This document shows positions 43,485 through 51,836 of a stretch of DNA of 55,812 nt, in pieces. Under the pieces are notes generated by a model, which made no database searches, was not told the origin of the DNA, and saw only the letters and a list, made by a program, of their open reading frames with translations. How positions within the stretch are numbered: position 1 is the first letter of the stretch; every line of letters starts with the position of its first letter. Source of the DNA: an uncultured Lachnospiraceae bacterium (GTDB taxonomy: Bacteria; Bacillota; Clostridia; Lachnospirales; Lachnospiraceae); assembly GCA_900318375.1 (NCBI GenBank), contig ONKG01000024.1:1-55812 (forward strand), read 5' to 3'. The translations under genes and the position numbers were made by a program.

Positions 43485-45049
43485 GAGAGATGAAGGATAG
43501 TGGCTACTCATGGTTGGGAAAGATACCTTCTTCATGGAAAATAAAAAAAGTGAAACATTGCTTTCATAGAAAAAATGAAAAAGCGATGCAAAATAACCCA
43601 GTTGTATTATCTTTAGCGAGAAGTGGCGTTAAGGTAAGGGATATCTCTAATAATGAGGGTCAGATTGCAGAAAGCTATTTTAATTATAATCCTGTAGATG
43701 TTGATGATATTTTACTTAATCCTATGGATCTTTACAGTGGAGCTAACTGTAGTATATCAAAGGTCAAGGGAGTTATTAGTCCTGCTTATATTAATTTGAA
43801 GGCTTTAGAGGGTGTTAATCCAGGTTTCTTTGACTATTATTTTAAAGTTCAATACTGGCTTATGGCATTCTTTTCTTACGGTAAGGGAGTATCTTTTGAG
43901 AATAGATGGACACTTAACGCAGAAATCCTCATGAATTACCCACTGCTCGTTCCTAAATATAGTGAACAATGCAAGATAAAAAAGTACCTTGATGAGAAAT
44001 GCTCGAAAATTGATGTTGTTTTAGAAAAGCAGAAGCAGATTATAGAAAAATTACGACTTTACAGGGAGTCTGTAATTGCTGAAGTTGTTACAAAAGGTTG
44101 CAATAGTAATGTTTCCATAAAGGATAGTGGTATCTCATGGATAGGTTATATTCCGTGCCATTGGAAAGTTTTAAAGTTAAGAGCGCATGCGCAGATGCTA
44201 ACTCCTATGCGGGATAAGCCTGAAAAACTTGATGGAGATATCCCGTGGATTAGGATTGAAGACTATAATGGAAAATATATTAGTGAATCAAAAGAAGGGC
44301 TGGGAGTATCTAAAGAGACAATAGAACTGATGAATTTGAAAGTATATCCTATAAATTCAATTCTCTGTACTTCCAGTTGCGACTTGGGCAAGTGCGCTAT
44401 TGTTGCAAAAGAATTAGTATCTAATCAGAGGTTTATCAATATTATTCCTGATAAAGATACCTGCTCTGATTATCTGTATTATCTGATGCTGTCGAATGCA
44501 AAACGTTTAAATCATCTTTCAACTGGTACTATTCAGGCAAATCTATCGAGAGTTGCATTCGAACATTTACTTGTCCAATTTCCGCCAAAAGAAGAACAAG
44601 AAATAATAGCACACTATCTTGATAAAAAATGTGAAGCAATAGATAGGCAGATTGATGAGAGGCAATTATTAATTGCAAGGCTTAAGGAGTATAAAAGAGC
44701 TCTTATCTTCGAATGTGTCACCGGGAAAAAAGAAATTTCTGCCCGTCCAAATGCTTTTTCCAACACTGGCATCAAGCCTGCCGTATTGGAACAGATTCGA
44801 AATCTCGCTAAAAAGTACGGTATCCGCAAGATAATTCTTTTCGGATCCCGAGCCCGTGGAACTTTCCACCGTGATAGTGACATTGATTTGGCTGTGTCTG
44901 GCGGAAACATAGATTTTTTCCGACTCGCGGTGGAAGAGGAAACTGACACGCTCTTGGCTTATGATGTGGTAAATCTTGACCGCACATCAAATGAGGAGCT
45001 TCTGGATGTGATCCGGAAAGAAGGAGTGATTATCTATGAAGAAGTTTGA
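43481..45049 (+). CDS. hsdS: HsdS specificity subunit fused to an MntA-type nucleotidyltransferase domain
   Basis: A 522-residue fusion in one uninterrupted frame. Residues 1 to about 420 form a complete HsdS with two target-recognition domains, each opened by the family motif (DSGYSWLGKIPSSWKI; DSGISWIGYIPCHWKV) and followed by conserved helices (KYLDEKCSKIDVVLEKQKQI; YLDKKCEAIDRQIDERQLLI). After the usual HsdS ending (ALIFECVTGKKE) and a short linker, residues about 435-522 are a minimal nucleotidyltransferase: LFGSRARGTFHRDSDIDLAV gives GSx10DxD (G455, S456, D467, D469) and AYDVVNLD the third Asp (D495). That is the MntA antitoxin signature. The HsdS part is markedly A+T-richer than hsdM and than the nucleotidyltransferase part. 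It is followed with a 14-nt overlap by the HEPN gene. Confidence 0.93.
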   Translation: MREMKDSGYSWLGKIPSSWKIKKVKHCFHRKNEKAMQNNPVVLSLARSGVKVRDISNNEGQIAESYFNYNPVDVDDILLNPMDLYSGANCSISKVKGVISPAYINLKALEGVNPGFFDYYFKVQYWLMAFFSYGKGVSFENRWTLNAEILMNYPLLVPKYSEQCKIKKYLDEKCSKIDVVLEKQKQIIEKLRLYRESVIAEVVTKGCNSNVSIKDSGISWIGYIPCHWKVLKLRAHAQMLTPMRDKPEKLDGDIPWIRIEDYNGKYISESKEGLGVSKETIELMNLKVYPINSILCTSSCDLGKCAIVAKELVSNQRFINIIPDKDTCSDYLYYLMLSNAKRLNHLSTGTIQANLSRVAFEHLLVQFPPKEEQEIIAHYLDKKCEAIDRQIDERQLLIARLKEYKRALIFECVTGKKEISARPNAFSNTGIKPAVLEQIRNLAKKYGIRKIILFGSRARGTFHRDSDIDLAVSGGNIDFFRLAVEEETDTLLAYDVVNLDRTSNEELLDVIRKEGVIIYEEV

Positions 45050-45443
45050 TAACTATAAAAGAAATCTTGCCGTTCTAAGTCATGCCGGGGAGCAGGATCT
45101 TAGCAATGAGTTTATCATCGGAGGCATCATTGATAAATTCTCTCTACAATTTGAGCTTGGGTGGAAAGTGCTGAAAGAACTGCTCCGCTATGAGGGAGTA
45201 GCTATAGCGGCCACAGGCTCTCCACGAGAGATTCTGAAAGCTGCATACAGGTTTTACCCATGCATGGATGAGAACATTTGGCTCGGCATGCTTGCACAGA
45301 GAAACAACATGGCGCATATGTATGATGGCGCGGCAGCAGCTGAGCTGGCAGGTAAGGTGATTAACGAATTTATCCCTGCATTCCAGAAACTTTCGGACAG
45401 TATTGAGGAGAAGTACCACGGAGTTCTTGAAGAACTGGCCTGA
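45036..45443 (+). CDS. HEPN-domain protein, HepT/HI0074-like (putative toxin)
   Basis: A 135-residue all-helical protein of the 'nucleotidyltransferase substrate-binding' HI0074 family. It contains RNNMAHMY: R89, H94 and Y96 give the RX4HXY motif. In MntA-HepT (type VII) toxin-antitoxin pairs, R and H are the RNase active site and the Tyr is the residue poly-AMPylated by MntA. The ATG at 45036 lies within the end of hsdS-mntA and has AAGGAG upstream, so synthesis is coupled to the fused antitoxin domain. hsdR follows 52 bp later. Toxicity is inferred from motif and context; some HI0074 relatives have no proven RNase activity. Confidence 0.85.
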   Translation: MKKFDNYKRNLAVLSHAGEQDLSNEFIIGGIIDKFSLQFELGWKVLKELLRYEGVAIAATGSPREILKAAYRFYPCMDENIWLGMLAQRNNMAHMYDGAAAAELAGKVINEFIPAFQKLSDSIEEKYHGVLEELA

Positions 45444-45495
45444 ACTTTTTTGATTTATGCGGTATCACAAAGATTGCCTATGTATGGGGTGAAGA

Positions 45496-48400
45496 ATGAC
45501 GGATTTTGACGTAAAAGAAAGACGCTTTGAGCAGGATATAGAGGAGTATCTCATCACAGAGGGAGGATATGAGAAGGGGAATCCTTCTTCATTTAACCGT
45601 TCTGTGGCACTGGATACGGGTACTTTTGTCTCTTTTATAAAGAACAGTCAACCAAAGAAATGGGGGCGTTATGTCAGAATCTACGGGGTTGACAGTGAGA
45701 AGCAGATTGTTGAACGGTTCTGCCGTGAAGTGAAGATGGTTGGGCTGTTACGTGTCCTTCGGAAGGGATTTACGGACAGGGGAATCACGTTTCAAGTGGT
45801 TTTCTGGAAACCTGAGACGAGTCTGAATGCGACAACTATGGCACAATATGAAGCCAACACTTTACACTGTACCAGACAGCTGCATTACTCAGTCCACAAT
45901 GAGAACAGCATCGACATAGTACTCTTTGTCAACGGCATTCCTGTAGTTTCGATGGAACTGAAATGCCAGTTTACAGGCCAGGACACTGCGAACGCAATTC
46001 AACAATACAAGTTTGATCGGGCAACGAAGGACACAATCTTTGCCTTTAAGGAACGAGTCCTTGTACATTTTGCGGTGGATCTAAGTCGTGTTTATATGAC
46101 GACACGCCTGGAGGGCGACAAGACGTATTTCTTGCCCTTTAACCAGGGGAGTAATGGAGCCGGGTGTGTCGGAGGGGCCGGCAACCCGATAAATCCAGAC
46201 GGGTACGATACAGATTATCTTTGGAAGAATGTTCTGTGCAAAGATCGTCTGCTCGAGATTCTACAGAAATATCTGCACCTGGAGACAGTCCGAGATCAAA
46301 AGACCGGCAGAATTCTGTCAGAGAGAATGATTTTCCCGCGTTATCACCAGCTGGATGTTGTGACGAAATTGCTTGCGGATGTGAAGGAAAACGGCGCAGG
46401 ACATAACTATCTGATCCAGCACAGTGCCGGTTCCGGCAAATCAAATTCCATCGCATGGCTGGCACATCGACTGTCCGGTCTTCACGATTCAAATAATGAA
46501 AAAATCTTTCAGTCCGTGATCATAGTGACCGACCGCCGCGTCTTGGATAGCCAGCTGCAGAATACGGTTTACCAGTTTGACCATGTGGAGGGAGTCGTTG
46601 TCAAGGTGGACAAAAATGCCCACCAGTTACAGCAGGCCATCGAAGATGGTGCAGGTATTATTATCACCACACTGCAGAAGTTCCCTGTCATCTATAAAGA
46701 GGTCAATTCCGGTAATAAACGTTTTGCCGTGATCGTGGATGAGGCGCACTCCTCTCAGACGGGAGATGCTGCCAGGAAGCTTAAGCGCGCCCTGGCGGAT
46801 ACAGAAGAAATCCTCAGGGAATATGCAGAACTGGAAGGTCGGGAGGAAGAAAAACGCAAAGATGATGAGGACCGTCTTCTGGACGAACTCGCTGCACAGG
46901 GAATGCATGAAAACCTTTCTTTCTTTGCGTTCACTGCAACCCCCAAGGGAAAAACCTTGAATATGTTTGGCTGGAAGGATTCGAAAGGATCCTGGCATCC
47001 CTTCCATATCTATTCTATGCGCCAGGCGATTGAGGAGGGATTTATTCTTGATGTCCTGAAGAACTACATGACTTACAAGATGTACTATAAGATCGTGAAA
47101 AATATTCCGGATGATCCGGAACTGGACACGGTCGCAGGTGTACGCGCTATTCAAAAGTACGAGACACTCCATCCTCACAATATTTCCCAGAAAACGACAA
47201 TTATGCTGGAGCATTTTCGCAATGTGACCATGCATAAGATCGGCGGGAAAGCAAAAGCTATGGTAGTTACACCTTCCAGGCTGCATGCAGTCCGTTACGT
47301 ACAGGAATTCAAACGTCAGATTGAAGAGAAAGGCTATTCGGATCTGGATGTACTGGTTGCCTTTTCTGGTGAGATAGAGGACGATGGCGTCACATACACC
47401 GAGGAAAAGATTAATAAAACAAAAGACGGGGAGACAATCCGGGAAAAAGCTTTGCCTGAGGCTTTTCATTCTGATGACTACGGGATGCTGATTGTGGCAG
47501 AAAAATATCAGACTGGTTTTGATGAGCCGCTGCTTCACACAATGTTTGTTGACAAGAAGCTTTCCGGCGTCAAGGCAGTACAGACGCTTTCCCGGTTGAA
47601 TCGTACAGCCAGAGGCAAGCAGGATACCTTTGTCTTGGATTTTGTAAATTCCGCAGAAGATATTAAGGCGGCATTCGAGCCTTACTATGAAGAGACGGTC
47701 CTTCTGAAGGAAACAGATCCTAATGTAATCTATGACTTGAAAAACACACTGGATCAGTATCGAGTCTATCAGCAGATGGAAGTTGATCGATTCGCAGAGA
47801 TTTTCTATTCCGGAAAAGAACAGATTGCGGGAGACCTTGGAAAACTCCGTGGTACAATCAGGCCTGCATTAGACCGCTATTATGCATTGGAACCAGAGCG
47901 GCAGGATATGTTCAAGTCTACCCTACAGCGCTTCAACCGAATCTATTCCTTTGTGACACAGGTCTGCCGCCTGTTTGATAAAGAGATTCACAAGTTCAGT
48001 GTCTATGCCAGGTTCCTGTCCATGCAGCTTCCAAAGGGACACGGAGAACATGTGGATGTCGATGATAAAGTTTTGCTTGAATACTATCGTCTGGAAAAAG
48101 ACTTCGATGGTGCTATTGAACTGGAGAGCGCTGAAGGAGGCTTTGTCCCGATCACCGGAGAAGCCGGACGCCGTGAACAGAAAAAGGATCCCCTGACCGT
48201 CCTGATTGATAAAATCAATGAGCGCTATGGCACAAACTTTACCGAGATGGATAAAGTTCTGATTCAAATGGAAAATGACTATGCATCTCAGTCTAAGTGG
48301 CAGAGCTACGCCAGAAACAATGACCGCAAGACTTTCATGCTCTTGTTTGAGAAAGATTTCCCTAACATGGCAGCACAGCGCTACGAACAGAACGACGACT

Positions 48401-48570
48401 TCTTTGTACGCTTGTTCTCTGATCCAGAACTGATGAAACAGGTAATGGAGACAGTTGGAAGTGTGCTGTATCAGCGGTTGAGGAAGAGAAAGACAAAGAC
48501 AATCAAGTATCCGACTTTATCAGAACCTGAGATGTGTCTGGCAGCGGAAAAGCCTGGAGATTACTCATGA
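45496..48570 (+). CDS. hsdR: Type I restriction subunit R (HsdR)
   Basis: A 1024-residue motor-nuclease. The N-terminal PD-(D/E)xK nuclease is seen as NSIDIVLFVNGIPVVSMELK (D140, E154, K156). The SF2 helicase follows: Walker A HSAGSGKSNSI (309 on), DEAH box VIVDEAHSSQ (415-418), motif III FFAFTATPKG, and later YQTGFDEPLLHTM and LSRLNRTARGK. A C-terminal helical domain binds HsdM. Length and order are those of active HsdR proteins, with no frameshift seen. The ATG at 45496 has only a weak GGGG ribosome site. With hsdM and hsdS it completes a type I restriction enzyme. Confidence 0.96.
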   Translation: MTDFDVKERRFEQDIEEYLITEGGYEKGNPSSFNRSVALDTGTFVSFIKNSQPKKWGRYVRIYGVDSEKQIVERFCREVKMVGLLRVLRKGFTDRGITFQVVFWKPETSLNATTMAQYEANTLHCTRQLHYSVHNENSIDIVLFVNGIPVVSMELKCQFTGQDTANAIQQYKFDRATKDTIFAFKERVLVHFAVDLSRVYMTTRLEGDKTYFLPFNQGSNGAGCVGGAGNPINPDGYDTDYLWKNVLCKDRLLEILQKYLHLETVRDQKTGRILSERMIFPRYHQLDVVTKLLADVKENGAGHNYLIQHSAGSGKSNSIAWLAHRLSGLHDSNNEKIFQSVIIVTDRRVLDSQLQNTVYQFDHVEGVVVKVDKNAHQLQQAIEDGAGIIITTLQKFPVIYKEVNSGNKRFAVIVDEAHSSQTGDAARKLKRALADTEEILREYAELEGREEEKRKDDEDRLLDELAAQGMHENLSFFAFTATPKGKTLNMFGWKDSKGSWHPFHIYSMRQAIEEGFILDVLKNYMTYKMYYKIVKNIPDDPELDTVAGVRAIQKYETLHPHNISQKTTIMLEHFRNVTMHKIGGKAKAMVVTPSRLHAVRYVQEFKRQIEEKGYSDLDVLVAFSGEIEDDGVTYTEEKINKTKDGETIREKALPEAFHSDDYGMLIVAEKYQTGFDEPLLHTMFVDKKLSGVKAVQTLSRLNRTARGKQDTFVLDFVNSAEDIKAAFEPYYEETVLLKETDPNVIYDLKNTLDQYRVYQQMEVDRFAEIFYSGKEQIAGDLGKLRGTIRPALDRYYALEPERQDMFKSTLQRFNRIYSFVTQVCRLFDKEIHKFSVYARFLSMQLPKGHGEHVDVDDKVLLEYYRLEKDFDGAIELESAEGGFVPITGEAGRREQKKDPLTVLIDKINERYGTNFTEMDKVLIQMENDYASQSKWQSYARNNDRKTFMLLFEKDFPNMAAQRYEQNDDFFVRLFSDPELMKQVMETVGSVLYQRLRKRKTKTIKYPTLSEPEMCLAAEKPGDYS

Positions 48571-48618
48571 TTGTTAAGACTTTGCTAAGAGAGAATTGAG
48601 CAAGAAGGGATGAGAGAA

Positions 48619-50436
48619 ATGGCTATTAATATTGCTCCGAAATCATTGGATACTGATTTGAACGAACTAATGAGAGATGTTTCTACGGGCAAGGCACAGC
48701 TTCCAGAGTTTCAACGTAGTTGGACATGGGATGATAACCGGATTGTTGGAATTCTTGCAAGCCTCACTCAAGGTTATCCCATGGGTGCGATTATGCGTTT
48801 GACGTATGGAAATGAAAATGTCCGTTTTAAATATCGAACTATAGAAGGTGTATCAGTTCAGAAAGTCGTTCCGGATTATCTTGTTTTGGACGGACAACAG
48901 CGGCTTACATCTATGTTCAGGGCAACCTGTTGTAAAGAACCTGTGAACACAACAACAGACAAAGGAAAGGATATAAAGCGGTTTTATTACCTGGATATCA
49001 ACAAATGTCTTGATGATAATGAGGATCGTGAAGATGCTGTTGTCTCAATTCCGGCTGATAGGAAAGTGAAAAAGAATTTCGACAGAGATGTGGTCCTTGA
49101 TCTGTCTACTAGGGAATTGGAATATGTGCATGAAATGTTTCCCCTTAATATTGTATTTGATAGCGGTGCGCGGGAAGATTGGGGAGACGGATATAAGGAA
49201 TATCATGAATATAGAAAAGAGTATAGAGAAAAGTATAAGAAGTTTCGATCAGAAGTCCTTGATACAATTACAGGGTATAAGTTGCCTGTCATAACTCTGG
49301 GAAAAGAGACCCCGAGAGAAGCTGTATGTAAAGTGTTTGAGAATGTTAATACTGGAGGCGTTCCACTGACGGTATTTGAACTGGTTACTGCGACCTTTGC
49401 AACATATGAGTTTGACTTAAGGAAAGATTGGAGAGAATGTAGAGATATCATCAGGGGCAAGAATGAACCGCTAAATACAGATGTTATGTATGGAGTAGAT
49501 GAAACAGCATTTTTGACGGCTGTGACGCTATTTACGACATATCATGCGCCGACTATGACAACTTGTAAAAAGAAAGATGTTTTAGCTCTGAAGTTTGAGG
49601 ATTATCAGGCAAATAAAGAGGCTTTATTGGAAGGATACAAAATGGCTAGAAAATTCCTGTACAGCCAGTACGTATTCAGAATGCGCGATTTGCCCTATAC
49701 AACACAGCTTATTCCTTTAGCTTCTATATGTGCGGAAATAGGAAAAACCACCTTTAATCAACCACAGGCACAAAAAATCCTGAGCAGGTGGTTTTGGTGT
49801 GGAATTATGGGCGAAATGTATGGCGGTGCAAATGAAACACGTTATGCAAATGACATGGAGGACGTTGTAGCTGCCATCCGCGGGCAGGTCAGCCAGAACC
49901 GAACTGTAAACGCTGCTTATTTTTCCGCAACACGATTAATATCTCTTCAAACCCGAAACAGTGCTGCTTATAAAGGAATAATGGCTCTTGTTTACAGAGA
50001 AAAATGCCATGATTTTGTTCAGGGAACAACTATTGATATCGTAAAGAGCATGGATGAGGCACCTGATATCCACCACATTTTCCCGGAGTCTTACTGTATT
50101 AAGATGGGATACAAGAAGGAAAAGTGGAATTCTATTATTAACAAGACGCCTTTGCTGCCTGCATCAAATCGCCAGATTGGTGGAGATGCTCCGAGCGCAT
50201 ATAGTAAAAGAATAATGAGAAAGGCAGAAATAGACGAATCAGAGCTTCGCTTCCGAGTAGTATCTCATCTTGTTAACTATGACTGCTTCATTAACAATGA
50301 CTTTGATGGGTATTTTATTGACAGAGCAAAAGCCATCATGAAAGTCATTGAAGATGCAATGGGAAAAACAATTGCGGACAAAGGATCTGAGCAAACAAAG
50401 AATATATATGGGGTTGACTTAGAAGATGATGTGTAA
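48619..50436 (+). CDS. DUF262/HNH protein, GmrSD-like restriction nuclease
   Basis: A 605-residue protein. The N-terminal DUF262 (ParB/Srx-like) domain has PEFQRSWTWDDNRI, GYPMGAIMRL and DGQQRLTSMF (from D91), then FENVNTGGVPLTVFEL. The C-terminal part has an HNH/DUF1524-type nuclease motif (DIHHIFPESY, about residues 483-492, and LLPASNRQIGG). GmrSD-family enzymes with this architecture cut DNA with glucosylated or other modified bases. The ATG at 48619 is chosen because AAGGG lies 9 nt before it; an ATG at 48610 abuts that ribosome site. It starts 48 bp after hsdR and probably shares its transcript, complementing restriction of unmodified DNA. Confidence 0.85.
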   Translation: MAINIAPKSLDTDLNELMRDVSTGKAQLPEFQRSWTWDDNRIVGILASLTQGYPMGAIMRLTYGNENVRFKYRTIEGVSVQKVVPDYLVLDGQQRLTSMFRATCCKEPVNTTTDKGKDIKRFYYLDINKCLDDNEDREDAVVSIPADRKVKKNFDRDVVLDLSTRELEYVHEMFPLNIVFDSGAREDWGDGYKEYHEYRKEYREKYKKFRSEVLDTITGYKLPVITLGKETPREAVCKVFENVNTGGVPLTVFELVTATFATYEFDLRKDWRECRDIIRGKNEPLNTDVMYGVDETAFLTAVTLFTTYHAPTMTTCKKKDVLALKFEDYQANKEALLEGYKMARKFLYSQYVFRMRDLPYTTQLIPLASICAEIGKTTFNQPQAQKILSRWFWCGIMGEMYGGANETRYANDMEDVVAAIRGQVSQNRTVNAAYFSATRLISLQTRNSAAYKGIMALVYREKCHDFVQGTTIDIVKSMDEAPDIHHIFPESYCIKMGYKKEKWNSIINKTPLLPASNRQIGGDAPSAYSKRIMRKAEIDESELRFRVVSHLVNYDCFINNDFDGYFIDRAKAIMKVIEDAMGKTIADKGSEQTKNIYGVDLEDDV

Positions 50437-50552
50437 GTTGAGTTTGGATGGTAAGAAACGTTTTTTCACTGTTTGTTATGAGATTTAATGGATAATGTAT
50501 ATGATATTTCTGCAAGTGTATTACATAAGAAGAAGGACTTGATGTAAATAAG

Positions 50553-50620
50553 TAACACCAGTTCAGATAATATGAAGTAGAATGACTGGATCTTATTGGA
50601 ATCCGAACGCTATACAGACT
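50553..50620 (+). repeat. Internal copy of the right-end repeat
   Basis: TAACACCAGTTCAGATAA (50553-50570) is repeated exactly at 54632-54649. Beyond it the two copies stay alignable with gaps (GGAATCCGAACGCTATACAG here; GGAGTCACAACGTATAACAG there). It separates the restriction operon from the SEFIR module and may be an old element end. Confidence 0.6.
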
Positions 50621-50703
50621 CTTTGCATTTATTTTTAATCACGAATTGATTGCCGGGAGGAAATAAAAGTATTTTGCGTTAAAAAGGATACAAGGGGAAT
50701 CAT

Positions 50704-51573
50704 ATGGATTTAAAGAATGCTGTTGCAATAAGCTATGCACAAGAGAACCCTAAATATATTGAAAAAGTCATGGGGTTTGTAGATTTGCTCAGGAGAAAGT
50801 ATGGATATAATGCTGTTATGGATCAAATGTTAAAACAAGAGCAGACAGCGATTGATTTTAATGAGATGATGTCAAAATTGATTGCGGATTCTGAGAAAGT
50901 CATTGTAGTACTTTCACACACGTATAAAAAGAAAGCCGATGCGTTTGAAAGTGGCGTAGGGAAAGAATATAGAATAATTCTGGACCAAATAGATAAAAAA
51001 AGTAAAAAGTATATATTTATTACTTTTGAGTCGTTGAAAGAAGTAAATATTGATGATATAAAACCCTCAGGTATTGGCAATAGAGAAATATTGGACTTTT
51101 CCGAAGGTGCAGAACAATGGGATAATTTATTATCTAAATTATCCGATATTCCAATTTATCAGTTTTCAGAAGTCGCAAAAGAAAAAAAACAACCCAGGCA
51201 GAAAATCCTCCGATATCAAAGAAGTAAAAGTAAAAAAGAAATATTTAGAAGTGTTCAGATATTATTAGCGGAAAATGAACAGATTTTTAAACAATATGGA
51301 CCATTATCTTTGAACGCTCGGAATAACCCATTATCTCATTCTGTGGATATGTGGAAGAAAAAGAAAATTGATACCATTATTCCAAATAACAAAAAAATAG
51401 TTGACTTATTTGAGAAAAATATCTCAATATTTTCTATTGAAGAGATGCGTATATATACAAAGTTCAAAATTCACGCAGAAGCATTCGAAGCCTGTCAGAT
51501 GGGATTACTTGATGCAAAGGCTGCTCCAACATTCCCACAGGAATTTGAACTAATGATAAATTCGGAGGAATAA
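50704..51573 (+). CDS. SEFIR-domain protein, putative defence effector
   Basis: A 289-residue A+T-rich gene. The N-terminal 140 residues look like a SEFIR/TIR-like domain: AVAISYAQENPKYIEKVMGF, then VDLLRRKYGYNAVMDQ, KVIVVLSHTYKKKAD and KEYRIILDQID. Bacterial SEFIR proteins are linked to anti-phage NAD+ depletion. The C-terminal half has a stretch with NPLSHSVDMWKKKK and TIIPNNKKIVDLFEKN followed by a helical HAEAFEAC region, which I cannot name. The ATG at 50704 has AGGGGAA upstream. The next gene starts 2 bp after the stop and is split by an IS, so this module may be inactive in this strain. Confidence 0.75.
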   Translation: MDLKNAVAISYAQENPKYIEKVMGFVDLLRRKYGYNAVMDQMLKQEQTAIDFNEMMSKLIADSEKVIVVLSHTYKKKADAFESGVGKEYRIILDQIDKKSKKYIFITFESLKEVNIDDIKPSGIGNREILDFSEGAEQWDNLLSKLSDIPIYQFSEVAKEKKQPRQKILRYQRSKSKKEIFRSVQILLAENEQIFKQYGPLSLNARNNPLSHSVDMWKKKKIDTIIPNNKKIVDLFEKNISIFSIEEMRIYTKFKIHAEAFEACQMGLLDAKAAPTFPQEFELMINSEE

Positions 51574-51795
51574 AGATGCCGGACTATTTTATTAAATTTC
51601 CTAGACCAGAAAGTATTCATTTCTTCGAACAAGCGATGAGAAGTCATGACAAAGTAGAAAGTATTAAAAAATTAACGTGAACTTCTTTGATAATTAACTC
51701 TCATCCACTGGGCTATCACCAGGATACTGCTGTAAATGCCCAGTTTTACGCCCATTTTCTAGTGTATTTATTGCATTTTCAGGCCACATATGGTA

Positions 51796-51830
51796 CTCTT
51801 ATAGAGTGTTAATTAACTCTCTATAAGAGG
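51796..51830 (+). promoter_or_regulatory. Hairpin covering the transposase ribosome site
   Basis: CTCTTATAGAG (51796-51806) pairs with CTCTATAAGAG (51819-51829), 11 bp perfect, including the AGAGG ribosome site of the transposase. The probable promoter (TTGCAT 51771-51776, TACTCT 51794-51799) would start transcripts inside the left arm, so native mRNA could stay open while read-through mRNA folds and blocks translation. Confidence 0.55.
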
Positions 51831-51836
51831 TGATAT

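Noticed and set aside
44700-44800. HsdS-MntA fusion as a sequencing frameshift artefact
   Set aside because: No stop or frame change occurs between the domains, the normal HsdS ending leads into a plausible linker, and the downstream gene overlap is intact. Re-sequencing would still be a sensible control.
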